Source of the DNA: Collinsella phocaeensis
Lineage (GTDB): Bacteria > Actinomycetota > Coriobacteriia > Coriobacteriales > Coriobacteriaceae
Reading direction: 5' to 3'
Assembly: GCF_900119895.1 (NCBI RefSeq)
Contig: NZ_FQLR01000004.1
Coordinates: 1,302,001-1,366,000 of the forward strand
DNA length: 64,000 nt
The translations under genes were made by a program, and so were the position numbers. Shown piece by piece: positions 11,512 through 20,382 of this stretch (positions are counted from its first letter, which is position 1; every line of letters begins with the position of its first letter). The notes under the pieces are model-generated. The model made no database searches, had not been told where the DNA came from, and saw nothing but the letters and a program-made list of their open reading frames with translations.

Positions 11512-14244
11512 CTACGGCATAGGCCTAGCGACTGCAAGGACCTTTGCGTTGTACACGCTCGCGATCCTCACCCCGACGCGCGGGCTGTACGCCTCGATGA
11601 TCTTGTCATTGCCCAGATAGATCGACACATGGCCGGAAGACAGGATCAAATCGCCAGGCTGCCTGCTCGCAAAGGATACGTGCATGAAGCGCGACGACGC
11701 CCTCATCTGGTTCGCGTACTGGTCGTGACCGGGCGTGTAGTAGTGGTCCCAGGGGTTCATGGGAGACAGGTCCATGCCGCATGCATAGAGGCTCTGCATA
11801 ACCAGACCGGCGCAGTCGACCCCCACGCCGGGTGCGCACGAGTAGTCCCAGATGTATGGGGTGTTGAGATAGTCCATCGAGCGTGTGACCATCGCGTTCA
11901 CGCAATCCATACGCGTAGCGTCGAACGGGATGCGCGATTCGGTTCGATACCCAAAGATACCCGAGCCCTGGTTCTTGATGGAGACGGACTTGTTAGACAC
12001 CTTGTAATAGCTACCCGGCGTCTGGTAGCCGATATATGGCAGAGACCCCACGGCAGCATAGTACGCCCCCGTGGTCGAGCCGGGCGCAGCGGCACCCTTC
12101 GCTCTCAGCCGGATCTGAACGGCCTGAACGCTCAAGTTGCATGACGTCGTGCCCGCCACGGCGCCGTTGGACGTCCATCCAAGCCATCCGATCTTCTCAA
12201 CGTGCACGCGGTACCACACGTCGAAATGCTTGGACGCTTGGCCGGTCAGTGAGATTGCGACAGCCTGCAGCGATTCGTTAGCAGCCCCAGCGTCCGCACC
12301 ATCTGATACCGCGGAAAGCCAACCCTTGTTCGAGACATGGACGCGATAGGAGATTCCGCCCTGGAGACTCGAAGACCCGTATGTGACTCGAAGACCCTTC
12401 AGCACCTTGGACTGCCCGACGGTGCCGCATACGGATCCGGTGGAGACCGCAGTCTGCCAGCCAGACCCCTCCACGTTGCCGGAGTAGGAGATCTGCGGCG
12501 TCTGGATGAATGGCGTGCCCGTAGAACCCGGCGCCGCGGCCCCCTTGGAGACCAAGCAGACCTCGACAGCCTCGACAGAGGCCGCAAGCCCCTCCGACCC
12601 TGCCGCATCACCGTTGCATGCCCAGCCGAGCCAACCGATATTGGCGACATGCACGCGGTACCAAACGTCGTAGCGGTCCGCCAAAGATCCCGTCAGGCTG
12701 ATCTTCACGGCCTCGATCGGAAGGTTCCTGCCCGTCGTGCCCGATGTCGCCCCATCGCGGACCGAGCCCTGCCATCCGATGTTGGAGACATGGGATGCGT
12801 AGACGATGGACCCGGAATCTGGAATACCAGGACAGGAAAGGCGAATAGCCTGGAGCGAAAGACCGCGACCGGTCGTACCGAGAACGATGTGGGCCCCTGG
12901 GGAGTATTCCTTACCGGTGCGCCAGCCTATCTCGGCGCTATGGGCACCGTACTCGAAGACAGGCGCCTTGAATGCGTTGGATTGCGGGCCCGGGGCAGCG
13001 AAGCCCTTCTCTACCAGAACAACCTGAATTGCCTGCACGTCTCGTCCGTACCCCTGGGATCCGGCAGGGTCCCCGTTGCTCGCCCATCCCAGCCAGCCGA
13101 ACTCAGCAGAATGGACGCGATACCAGATGTCGTACTTCTGCGCAACCTCCCCGGTCAACCTCATGCAGATGGCCTCAACGGCGAGCTTGCGTCCCGTCGT
13201 GCCTACACTGCCCGTCGACCAGCCTTGCCATCCGATGTTCGAAACATGCGCCCGCGCCTCGATTGCGCCACCCGCATCTGCAAGAAGGCTGAATCTCAAC
13301 GCCTCAAGCCGCAGCGCGCGGCCCGTCGTCCCGGCAGTCTCGCCGTCCCTGCTCTGCCCCATCCAGCCGATATCCGCAACATGGGCAGAGTAACCGACCA
13401 GCGCCTGTGTAAAGGCATCACCAGTGGATCCCGGAGCCGAAGCGCCCGATGCAACAAGCGCCACCTGGACACCGTACAGTTTGCGCCCGAAGCCCTGAGA
13501 CCCCGCAGGTTCTCCGTTTTTGGCCCAGCCGCTCCAGCCGGACGCCCCGCAGACCCGGTAGTACAGGTCGAACGATTGTGCGGCCTCTCCCGTGAGCTGG
13601 ATCTTCACGGCCTCGACCGCCTGGCTTTTACCGACTGTTCCCGCATAGGCCGTGCCGTCCATCGCGGTCCATGGCTGCCAGCCGATGTTGGAAACGTGAA
13701 GGCTCGCCTCGATGCCGCCGGGCACGTCACCGGAATACGCGACGCGCAGCGCCTCGAGCGCATTGCCCGCACGGTCCGACCCGGCGGTCTTCCCAGCCCC
13801 TACCGGATCGAGCCATCCCAAGTTGGACACATGCGCCTGGACGAGAAGCCCTTCGCCCGATGCATTCTCGCCTGCGTCCAGAGGGCACTGGTTTTCATCT
13901 TGAACATCAGGTTCGACAGGAATCTCCTCATTCGCCCCGGCTCCACCGGACGTGGATGAACCCTCAACCAAAGTGCTTTCGCTATCGGTCGGCTCAAAAG
14001 CTCCCGAATCATCGGCAACCTTGTCGGAATCCATGTCCTCGTCCTTGACGCCGTCGACGCCGCCATCAGTCGACGCAGCCCCGTCCATCGGTTGCGCGGC
14101 GGCTGCGCCGTCTTGGATGTCAACGTCGCTCGATACGGTGTCATTCACTACGGCGTCCGCATAGATCGAGACGGGCTGAATCAGGTATCCCAACACGAAC
14201 GCCACCATGGAAATCCAGGCGATCGTCCTCCTCAACGACTTCAT
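11512..14244 (-). CDS. Secreted NlpC/P60 peptidase with twelve ChW repeats
   Basis: A 910-residue exported wall hydrolase. Signal peptide ~1-30 ends in QPVSIYAD, and an acidic spacer follows to ~133. Twelve ChW repeats (~135-735) fall into four triplets separated by linkers such as APGSTGDAF. The C-terminal NlpC/P60 domain (~778-910) shows catalytic Cys811 in GVDCAGLVMQ and His872 in SSGHVSIYLG, with PGDLI before it. NlpC/P60 enzymes cleave peptide bonds of peptidoglycan stems (often gamma-D-Glu to diamino acid). The start ATG is preceded by AAGGGGG. It appears to have its own promoter and is flanked by hairpins, so it may be monocistronic within the ChW locus. Confidence 0.92.
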   Translation of the reverse strand: MKSLRRTIAWISMVAFVLGYLIQPVSIYADAVVNDTVSSDVDIQDGAAAAQPMDGAASTDGGVDGVKDEDMDSDKVADDSGAFEPTDSESTLVEGSSTSGGAGANEEIPVEPDVQDENQCPLDAGENASGEGLLVQAHVSNLGWLDPVGAGKTAGSDRAGNALEALRVAYSGDVPGGIEASLHVSNIGWQPWTAMDGTAYAGTVGKSQAVEAVKIQLTGEAAQSFDLYYRVCGASGWSGWAKNGEPAGSQGFGRKLYGVQVALVASGASAPGSTGDAFTQALVGYSAHVADIGWMGQSRDGETAGTTGRALRLEALRFSLLADAGGAIEARAHVSNIGWQGWSTGSVGTTGRKLAVEAICMRLTGEVAQKYDIWYRVHSAEFGWLGWASNGDPAGSQGYGRDVQAIQVVLVEKGFAAPGPQSNAFKAPVFEYGAHSAEIGWRTGKEYSPGAHIVLGTTGRGLSLQAIRLSCPGIPDSGSIVYASHVSNIGWQGSVRDGATSGTTGRNLPIEAVKISLTGSLADRYDVWYRVHVANIGWLGWACNGDAAGSEGLAASVEAVEVCLVSKGAAAPGSTGTPFIQTPQISYSGNVEGSGWQTAVSTGSVCGTVGQSKVLKGLRVTYGSSSLQGGISYRVHVSNKGWLSAVSDGADAGAANESLQAVAISLTGQASKHFDVWYRVHVEKIGWLGWTSNGAVAGTTSCNLSVQAVQIRLRAKGAAAPGSTTGAYYAAVGSLPYIGYQTPGSYYKVSNKSVSIKNQGSGIFGYRTESRIPFDATRMDCVNAMVTRSMDYLNTPYIWDYSCAPGVGVDCAGLVMQSLYACGMDLSPMNPWDHYYTPGHDQYANQMRASSRFMHVSFASRQPGDLILSSGHVSIYLGNDKIIEAYSPRVGVRIASVYNAKVLAVARPMP

Positions 14245-14291
14245 GCGCAGTCCCCCTTACATTCTTACATCCATTCGTTCTCAGGGCATCC

Positions 14292-14297
14292 ATTATA
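14292..14297 (-). promoter_or_regulatory. Candidate -10 of the NlpC/P60 ChW gene
   Basis: A consensus TATAAT on the minus strand lies 48 bp upstream of the ATG at 14244. No convincing -35 is seen 16-18 bp further up. Position between the preceding gene's hairpin and the start codon supports the call. Confidence 0.5.
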
Positions 14298-14358
14298 CGC
14301 AGAGCCCCGATAAGGCGCCGTATGGACTGTGGGAAACCCCGACCTCGCCCAATACAGC

Positions 14359-14389
14359 GAAGCGCCCGGCCATATCGACCGAGCGCTTC
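14359..14389 (-). terminator. Hairpin terminator after the L,D-transpeptidase gene
   Basis: Arms GAAGCGC (14359-14365) and GCGCTTC (14383-14389) with three further inner pairs, starting 19 bp after the stop codon at 14408. Few T residues follow on the minus strand. Confidence 0.5.
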
Positions 14390-14407
14390 CCGACCACGAG
14401 CATCACG

Positions 14408-17400
14408 TTACTCGTAGGTAACGACCTTGGTACCCGTTGGGATGTTGTCCCAGATCCACTTGGCGTTTTCGAGCGAAAGCCTCACGCACCCTTCCGAGAC
14501 GTGCTCCCCGAGCCTTCCGTCCTGGACGTTAAAGGTCCCCTGGTCGTACTTGATCGTATGGAACAGGTAATCACCGTAGAACTGGGTGTAGTAGTAGCAG
14601 CTGTAGCCGCGACCGAACACGTACCCCTTAATCCCGACGGTGTACTCGCCGAGGACCGTAGGCGTGAGCGGCGCACCCACGGAGCATACCCAGTACGCCT
14701 GCTGCTGCCACATGCCCTTGGAGCCACGGTAGATGCCCACACGGCACGTCGTCGTGTTGACCATGATGAGCCACGGGGTCCTGCTGCCGTACGCATTGGC
14801 ACGGTTCTTCATTTCCAGCTGGTCCGCAGGAACGATGGGCTTATCCGTAAACGGCTTATACGTAGAGCCCGGAGCGGCAGAGCCCTTGGGCAGAATGCGA
14901 ATCTGGACCGCCTCGAGGCGATACCCGAGCTTGCTCGTGCCCGCCGGCTCGCCGTTCTTGGTCCAACCGAGCCATCCGTACTCCTCGGAATGCGCACGGT
15001 ACCACACATCGAAGTACTGGGAGAGCGTGCCCGTGAGCCGGATCTTAACGGCCTCGATGCGCTTGCCCTTACCGGTGGTTCCAGCAAGCAAGCCATCGGA
15101 GACCTCGGATTGCCAACCGATATCCTGCACGTGGGCGGAGTAGGCGATGCCGCCGTCGAGCGAAGAGTCGACGGAGAGCTTGAGCGCCTCGAGGCTCAAC
15201 GCCTGACCCGTCGTGCCCACCGTGCCATCGGTCGTGCTCGAGAGCCAGCCCTTGTTCGAAACGTGCGCCTGCGACGTGAGCGTGGGCTTCGAGACGACGG
15301 TGGGTTTATCGCTCGCGGGCGCATCGGAGGAGCCCTTCTTCACGAGCCTGATCTCGATGGCCTCGGCCTGCAGGGCGGTGCCCACCGTGCCCGCGTCGGA
15401 TCCGTCGTGAGCCCAACCGAGCCAGCCGTACTCTGCGGAGTGCACGCGGTAGTACACGCTGTAGGAATCGGCGAGCTCGCCCGTCAGCTTGATGCGGATG
15501 GCCTCGATAGGCAAGTTCTTGCCGGTGGTACCAGAGATGGTGCCGCCGTTCACCCAATTCTGCCAGCCGATGTTGGACACATGGGAGCTGATCTGGATGT
15601 CACCGGAGACGGGACCGGAAACGATGGCTCGAACGGCCTGGAGCGAAAGGGACTTTCCGGTAACGCCCACGGAAGCGCCCTCTCGGACGGGGTCTTGCCA
15701 CCCGACGTTAGCGCTGTGGGCCTGGATCGTGATATGGGGCGTATCGTAGGAGGTCTGGACGTACGCATTGGACGTCGAGCCCGGGACGGAGGAGCCCTTC
15801 TTCACCAACGCCACGCGCACCGCGACGGCATGCGAATCCGTACCGGTCGAACCGGCTTCGGCTCCATTGGACGCCCAGCCGAGCCAGCCGGCATCGGAAT
15901 CGTATACCTGGTACCAAATATCGTAGGAGCTCGCCAGATCGCCAGACAGCTTAAGCGAGACGCCCTTCAGGACATCGCCCGATGCACCGGCGGCAGAACC
16001 CTCGGAAACCCAGGCGCCCCAACCACCGAACTGCGAGAGCCCGCGATACTGGAGGGATCCGGCGGCGAGCTTGTTATCAACCGACAAGGCGAACGTCGAG
16101 ATACGACCACCCCTCTCGGAGCCGAGGGTAACGGTCGTCGCCTTGCCAAAGCCAGTTGATGTGCCGGAGAGGTAGGAAACGGAGCCCGACAGCTGCTCTT
16201 GGGACCCAAGATACGCTCCTGACGTGGAGCCCGGGGCGGCGGAGCCCTTGGCGACGAGCTTGACCTGAACGGCCTCGACGGCATGCGACATCCCGACCGT
16301 GCCGGCGGGATCGCCGTCCTTCGCCCAGCCCATCCAGCCGATGCCCGAGACGTGGGCGCGGTAGTACACGTCGTAGGAAGCGGCCATCTCGCCGGTGAGC
16401 CGGACCTGCAGGGCCTCCATCCTGAGGCTGCGGCCGGTGGTGCCGGCGGTGCCGGAGGTCCAGTCCTGCCAGCCGATGCCGGAGACGTGGGCGCGGACCT
16501 GGACCGTCCCGGGGAGCTGCTGGTTCTCGAGGGAGACCCTCAGGGCCTCGAGGGACAGGGAGCGGCCGGTGGTTCCCGCGGTGGCGCCGTCGCACACGGC
16601 GGCCATCCACCCGATGCCGGAGACGTGCGCCCCGACAGACACGTCGACCGGCTTGCGGCGAAACGCCTCGGAGGTCACAGATCCCGAGGACGACGGAGCC
16701 TCCCCGCCCTTCTCGACGAGCAGGATCTGGACCGCCTCGAGGGCGCTGGAGTAGCCCTGGGTGCCCGCCTCCTCGCCGTCCTTCGCCCAGCCCATCCAGC
16801 CGATGCCCGAGACGTGGGCGCGGTAGTACACGTCGTAGGAAGCGGCCATCTCGCCGGTGAGCCGGACCTGCAGGGCCTCCATCCTGAGGCTGCGGCCGGT
16901 GGTGCCGGCGGTGCCGGAGGTCCAGTCCTGCCAGCCCACGTTGGAGACGTGGGCGCGGACCTGGACGGAGCCGGCGACGGCTGGGTTCTCCAGGGTGACC
17001 TTCAAGGCCTCGATGGAAAGGGAGCGCCCGGTGGTGCCGGCGGTGGCGCCGTCGCGGAGGGCATCCTGCCAGCCCATAGAAGCGACATGTGCGGAATATG
17101 CGATCGCCGTCTCCTTTGCCGGCGTAACGGACTCGACATGCTGAGCGGCAGCATCGTTCGCATCGACGATAGCAGGGTCGTCCGCTTCGTCCCCTTCGGT
17201 GGCAGAGGGGCTCTGATCGGATGCGTCCACCTGCGGGGATTCAGTGGCGTTTTCGGAAGCCGGACCATCGGAGCCAAGGACGGCAGACGCTCCGTCATCA
17301 GAGGATTCCGCCGTAACCGGCAAGCTCTCCGCGACCGCCTGGCTCAACCCTCCCGTTAAAGATAGCGTGAAAAGCGCGATGCACGCCAGCACGCAAATGC

Positions 17401-17434
17401 ATCGCCAGGCTGTCAGCAATCTTCTTCTGTGCAT
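14408..17434 (-). CDS. Secreted L,D-transpeptidase (YkuD) with fifteen ChW repeats
   Basis: A 1008-residue exported enzyme. A signal peptide (~1-36) and an acidic spacer (to ~110) precede fifteen ChW repeat units (~112-860) in five triplets; the seventh unit has lost its GW core. The YkuD domain (~875-1008) has the catalytic signature HVSEGCVR with His978, Cys983 and Arg985, and the upstream His959 in LFHT. L,D-transpeptidases form 3-3 cross-links or attach proteins to peptidoglycan. The start lies 18 bp after the GH25 stop with GAGGGAT as ribosome site, so the two genes form one operon. Two of the triplets share a 164-bp identical DNA stretch (16311-16474 and 16773-16936), a sign of recent duplication or gene conversion. 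Confidence 0.93.
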   Translation of the reverse strand: MHRRRLLTAWRCICVLACIALFTLSLTGGLSQAVAESLPVTAESSDDGASAVLGSDGPASENATESPQVDASDQSPSATEGDEADDPAIVDANDAAAQHVESVTPAKETAIAYSAHVASMGWQDALRDGATAGTTGRSLSIEALKVTLENPAVAGSVQVRAHVSNVGWQDWTSGTAGTTGRSLRMEALQVRLTGEMAASYDVYYRAHVSGIGWMGWAKDGEEAGTQGYSSALEAVQILLVEKGGEAPSSSGSVTSEAFRRKPVDVSVGAHVSGIGWMAAVCDGATAGTTGRSLSLEALRVSLENQQLPGTVQVRAHVSGIGWQDWTSGTAGTTGRSLRMEALQVRLTGEMAASYDVYYRAHVSGIGWMGWAKDGDPAGTVGMSHAVEAVQVKLVAKGSAAPGSTSGAYLGSQEQLSGSVSYLSGTSTGFGKATTVTLGSERGGRISTFALSVDNKLAAGSLQYRGLSQFGGWGAWVSEGSAAGASGDVLKGVSLKLSGDLASSYDIWYQVYDSDAGWLGWASNGAEAGSTGTDSHAVAVRVALVKKGSSVPGSTSNAYVQTSYDTPHITIQAHSANVGWQDPVREGASVGVTGKSLSLQAVRAIVSGPVSGDIQISSHVSNIGWQNWVNGGTISGTTGKNLPIEAIRIKLTGELADSYSVYYRVHSAEYGWLGWAHDGSDAGTVGTALQAEAIEIRLVKKGSSDAPASDKPTVVSKPTLTSQAHVSNKGWLSSTTDGTVGTTGQALSLEALKLSVDSSLDGGIAYSAHVQDIGWQSEVSDGLLAGTTGKGKRIEAVKIRLTGTLSQYFDVWYRAHSEEYGWLGWTKNGEPAGTSKLGYRLEAVQIRILPKGSAAPGSTYKPFTDKPIVPADQLEMKNRANAYGSRTPWLIMVNTTTCRVGIYRGSKGMWQQQAYWVCSVGAPLTPTVLGEYTVGIKGYVFGRGYSCYYYTQFYGDYLFHTIKYDQGTFNVQDGRLGEHVSEGCVRLSLENAKWIWDNIPTGTKVVTYE
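16311..16936 (-). repeat. Two identical 164-bp copies inside the L,D-transpeptidase ChW array
   Basis: Positions 16311-16474 and 16773-16936 read identically base for base, 462 bp (154 codons, one ChW triplet) apart. They cover the end of a third-position repeat and the start of the preceding second-position repeat. A related, slightly diverged pair of 66 bp lies in the neighbouring GH25 gene at 18521-18586 and 18983-19048. Synonymous positions are also conserved, so this is DNA-level homogenisation rather than protein selection alone. Confidence 0.85.
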
Positions 17435-17452
17435 AGCTATCCCTCATTCCAG

Positions 17453-20314
17453 CTACAAAAGCGGCGCGTTTCTATACCAACCCCATTTCGGTGCGTAGGT
17501 CGTACCATAATGGGAGGTCCACCATTCAAGGGACAACGTGCGGATTCGCCCGTCCGCGTTGTCCATCACAAGACCGTCCCCCACGTATATGCACACATGG
17601 CCGTATCGGGACCCCATGACCGTATTGCCATGGGAGGGAACCGAAACGACCATACCGACCTTGAGGTCGGCAGGTCGAGACGAGGTGCAGAAGTTCCAGT
17701 AGTACTCATACGCATCCATATGGACGTTACCGAGCCCGATGTTGTCGAAAACGCGTGCGACCCACTCAGCGCACATATTAGGACCGGGACGCGGAACGGT
17801 GCGAGCGCTTTCGACGACGCGCTTTTGCATGGCGCTTCCCGCGGCAAGGGCCTGGGGGACGCCGCCGACGTAATAAGGACCGTAGCTACCGCTGCTCGGC
17901 ACCGCAGAGCCGCAGGCGCGCACCGAGACCTGTATGGCGGTGACGTCCTGCCCCGCGCCCGTGGTGCCCGCCGTGGCACCGTTGCGAGCCCAACCGAGCC
18001 ATCCGACATCTTGGACGTAGACGCGGTACCAGATATCGAAATACTTCGACAGCTCCCCAGTGAACGAGAAGCGCACGGCCTGGACCCTGTTGGCCGAACC
18101 CAACCCACCGGCCACGGAGCCCCCGGCGTACGATCCCAGCCAGCCCGCATTGGACACATGGACCTGATAGGAAACCCCACCGGAGACACCGCTCTGAACG
18201 GAGAGCTTGATGGCGTTGAGAGCGGTACGCGACCCCGTGCTACCGCTCACGGCGTTGTTGCCGACAGCGGAAGACAAGGCCGATCCCGTTGAGGTCTGCA
18301 GGGCGATAACGGGCATCTCGAGAGAGGGGCGGGCCGTCGAACCGGGAGCGGATGCGCCCTTTTTGACCAACTTGACCTGAACGGCCTCCACGGGCGCGCT
18401 CAATCCGACGGTACCTGCGGTAGCGCCGTCCTTCGCCCAATCCAGCCAACCGATGTTGGAAACATGAGCACGGTAGTAGACGTCGTAGGACTCGGCCATA
18501 TCGCCGGTGAGGCGCGCCTGGACCGCCTCGATGGGCAGGCCCCGGCCCGTGGTGCCGGCCGTGCCGGAGGTCCAGTCCTGCCAGCCCACGTTGGAGACGT
18601 GGGCGCGGACCTGGACGGAGCCGGCGAGCTGCTGGTCGGTGAGCCCGACCTGCAGCGCCTCGACGGCGAGCGCGCGGCCCGTGGTGCCGGCGGTCGCCCC
18701 GCCGCGGACGGCCCCCTGCCAGCCGATGCCGGAGACGTGGGCGCGCACCGAGACGTCAACCGGCCTGCGGCGGAAGGCCTCGGGGGTGGCGGAGCCGGAG
18801 GACGAGGGGGCCTGGCCGCCCTTCTCGACGAGCAGGACCTGGACGGCCTCCACGCCGCAGGCGTAGCCCTGGGTGCCGGCCTCCTCGCCGTCCCTGGCCC
18901 AGCCCATCCAGCCTATGTTGGCGGCGTGGACGCGGTAGTAGACGTCGTAGGACTCGGCCATCTCGCCGGTGAGGCGCACCTGGACCGCCTCGATGGGCAG
19001 GCCCCGGCCCGTGGTGCCGGCCGTGCCGGAGGTCCAGTCCTGCCAGCCCTCGTTAGAGACGTGGGCGCGGACCTGAACGGAGCCGGTCTTCACTTGATTC
19101 ACAAGGGTAATCTTGAGCGCTTCTATGCTCTTCGCTTTCCCCACCGTGCCAGCAGTCTCGCCATCAAGGGCAGCTTGATTCTGCCAGCCGATGTCGGCAA
19201 CGTGGGCGTGCGTGGAGATGTGCTGGTTGGCCTCAGCCACCGAGCCCGGCACAAGCCCCTCATACGCATAGTTCACGTCCACGTTGCCCGAAATGCCCGG
19301 AACCTTACCCTGAGACGTGTACTGCCACGCATCCGGATCGCTCGGATACTCGCAAATCTTGTAGTACTGCGCCGACCACTTGCTCCACGAATCGAAAACA
19401 GGACTCGTGAGGTAGTACTTCCACCAGCGGGCGCCCGCATACACGCCCGCATCGTAGCCGGCGGCCTCGATCTTAGAGCAGAACGTCTGGGCGATATCCG
19501 CGAACCTGTCCTTGGCTCCGAGAGTCGAATCGTCCTCCATATCGTAATAGATGGGCAGATCCGGCGTGAGACCCTTCATCTCCGAAAGGACGTGTGCGGC
19601 TTCGTCAGCCGCCTCCTTGGTGTTCACCGAATAGGAATACAGATAGGCGCCCCACTTGATACCAAGGCGCTCGCACTCCTCGACATTACGCTTGAAATAC
19701 TTATCCGTATCGCCGGCATTCTGGTCACCATATCCGATCCGCAGGATCGCAAAGTCCACACCGGCCGCCTTGACGGCATCCCAGTCGATCTTGCCCTGAA
19801 ACTCGCTGACGTCGATGCCCTGTGCAGTAGCGCCATCGGGCAACGGATCCATGGCGCGACTTAAGAAATCACCGCTCGGGGCGCTCTCGTCGTCCAGGGA
19901 CTCGATGCGCTGACCGTTCTGGTAACGCCAAGAATTCTCGACAAGCGTGCGCGAGGCCATGGTGTTCGCCTCAGAGGCGTCTTCAGCTGCGACGCTTTCC
20001 TCAGCTTCAGAAACATCATCCTGCGCTACGGCAAGTTCATCCGTCGACGCTGCGCCCTCCCCCATCTCGGTCGACGCACTGCCAGGGGCCTCATCGGCAT
20101 CCTGCGACGCCTCCGCCTCCGAATCGACAGGTTCGTCGGACGTTGAGCGATCAGATTCCGTCCCGTCCGCCTGAACTGACCCGTCCTGAGCAGAATCCGC
20201 CTGCCCGCCTTCGTCCGAGACCGTTTCGGCATAGATGGCAACCGGCTGAATCGCAGACGAAGCGATCATCACGCCCGTAAGCAGCGAAACAACCGCACTC
20301 TTCCAATAGCTCAT
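17453..20314 (-). CDS. Secreted GH25 lysozyme with nine ChW repeats and a C-terminal CHAP/NlpC-like domain
   Basis: A 953-residue bifunctional wall hydrolase. The signal peptide ends in QPVAIYAE (~30) and is followed by a very acidic spacer to ~120. The GH25 muramidase domain (~163-355) has Asp168 in GIDVSEFQG and the YYDMED motif (Asp258, Glu260). Nine ChW units in three triplets follow (~366-815); the seventh is degenerate. The last ~125 residues form a cysteine peptidase-like domain with Cys848 in NMCAEWV and His906 in YGHVCIYVGDG, closest in look to CHAP or NlpC/P60. It could therefore cut both glycan and peptide. ATG at 20314 behind GAGGGG; first gene of an operon with the L,D-transpeptidase. 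A good promoter lies just upstream. Confidence 0.92.
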   Translation of the reverse strand: MSYWKSAVVSLLTGVMIASSAIQPVAIYAETVSDEGGQADSAQDGSVQADGTESDRSTSDEPVDSEAEASQDADEAPGSASTEMGEGAASTDELAVAQDDVSEAEESVAAEDASEANTMASRTLVENSWRYQNGQRIESLDDESAPSGDFLSRAMDPLPDGATAQGIDVSEFQGKIDWDAVKAAGVDFAILRIGYGDQNAGDTDKYFKRNVEECERLGIKWGAYLYSYSVNTKEAADEAAHVLSEMKGLTPDLPIYYDMEDDSTLGAKDRFADIAQTFCSKIEAAGYDAGVYAGARWWKYYLTSPVFDSWSKWSAQYYKICEYPSDPDAWQYTSQGKVPGISGNVDVNYAYEGLVPGSVAEANQHISTHAHVADIGWQNQAALDGETAGTVGKAKSIEALKITLVNQVKTGSVQVRAHVSNEGWQDWTSGTAGTTGRGLPIEAVQVRLTGEMAESYDVYYRVHAANIGWMGWARDGEEAGTQGYACGVEAVQVLLVEKGGQAPSSSGSATPEAFRRRPVDVSVRAHVSGIGWQGAVRGGATAGTTGRALAVEALQVGLTDQQLAGSVQVRAHVSNVGWQDWTSGTAGTTGRGLPIEAVQARLTGDMAESYDVYYRAHVSNIGWLDWAKDGATAGTVGLSAPVEAVQVKLVKKGASAPGSTARPSLEMPVIALQTSTGSALSSAVGNNAVSGSTGSRTALNAIKLSVQSGVSGGVSYQVHVSNAGWLGSYAGGSVAGGLGSANRVQAVRFSFTGELSKYFDIWYRVYVQDVGWLGWARNGATAGTTGAGQDVTAIQVSVRACGSAVPSSGSYGPYYVGGVPQALAAGSAMQKRVVESARTVPRPGPNMCAEWVARVFDNIGLGNVHMDAYEYYWNFCTSSRPADLKVGMVVSVPSHGNTVMGSRYGHVCIYVGDGLVMDNADGRIRTLSLEWWTSHYGTTYAPKWGWYRNAPLL

Positions 20315-20353
20315 AGGTATAGACCCCTCACAGCAGCAACGTGATACGGGGTC

Positions 20354-20382
20354 ATTTTACTCTAGGGGCACGACCATCTCAA
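20354..20382 (-). promoter_or_regulatory. Sigma-70-type promoter of the GH25/L,D-transpeptidase operon
   Basis: On the minus strand TTGAGA (20377-20382) and TAAAAT (20354-20359) are separated by exactly 17 bp, 39 bp upstream of the GH25 start. This is the best promoter match in the window. Confidence 0.7.

Noticed and set aside
7509-20314. CRISPR-like array or satellite DNA in the ChW region
   Set aside because: The repeats are coding, keep frame, vary between units and lack equal unique spacers; no cas gene is nearby.
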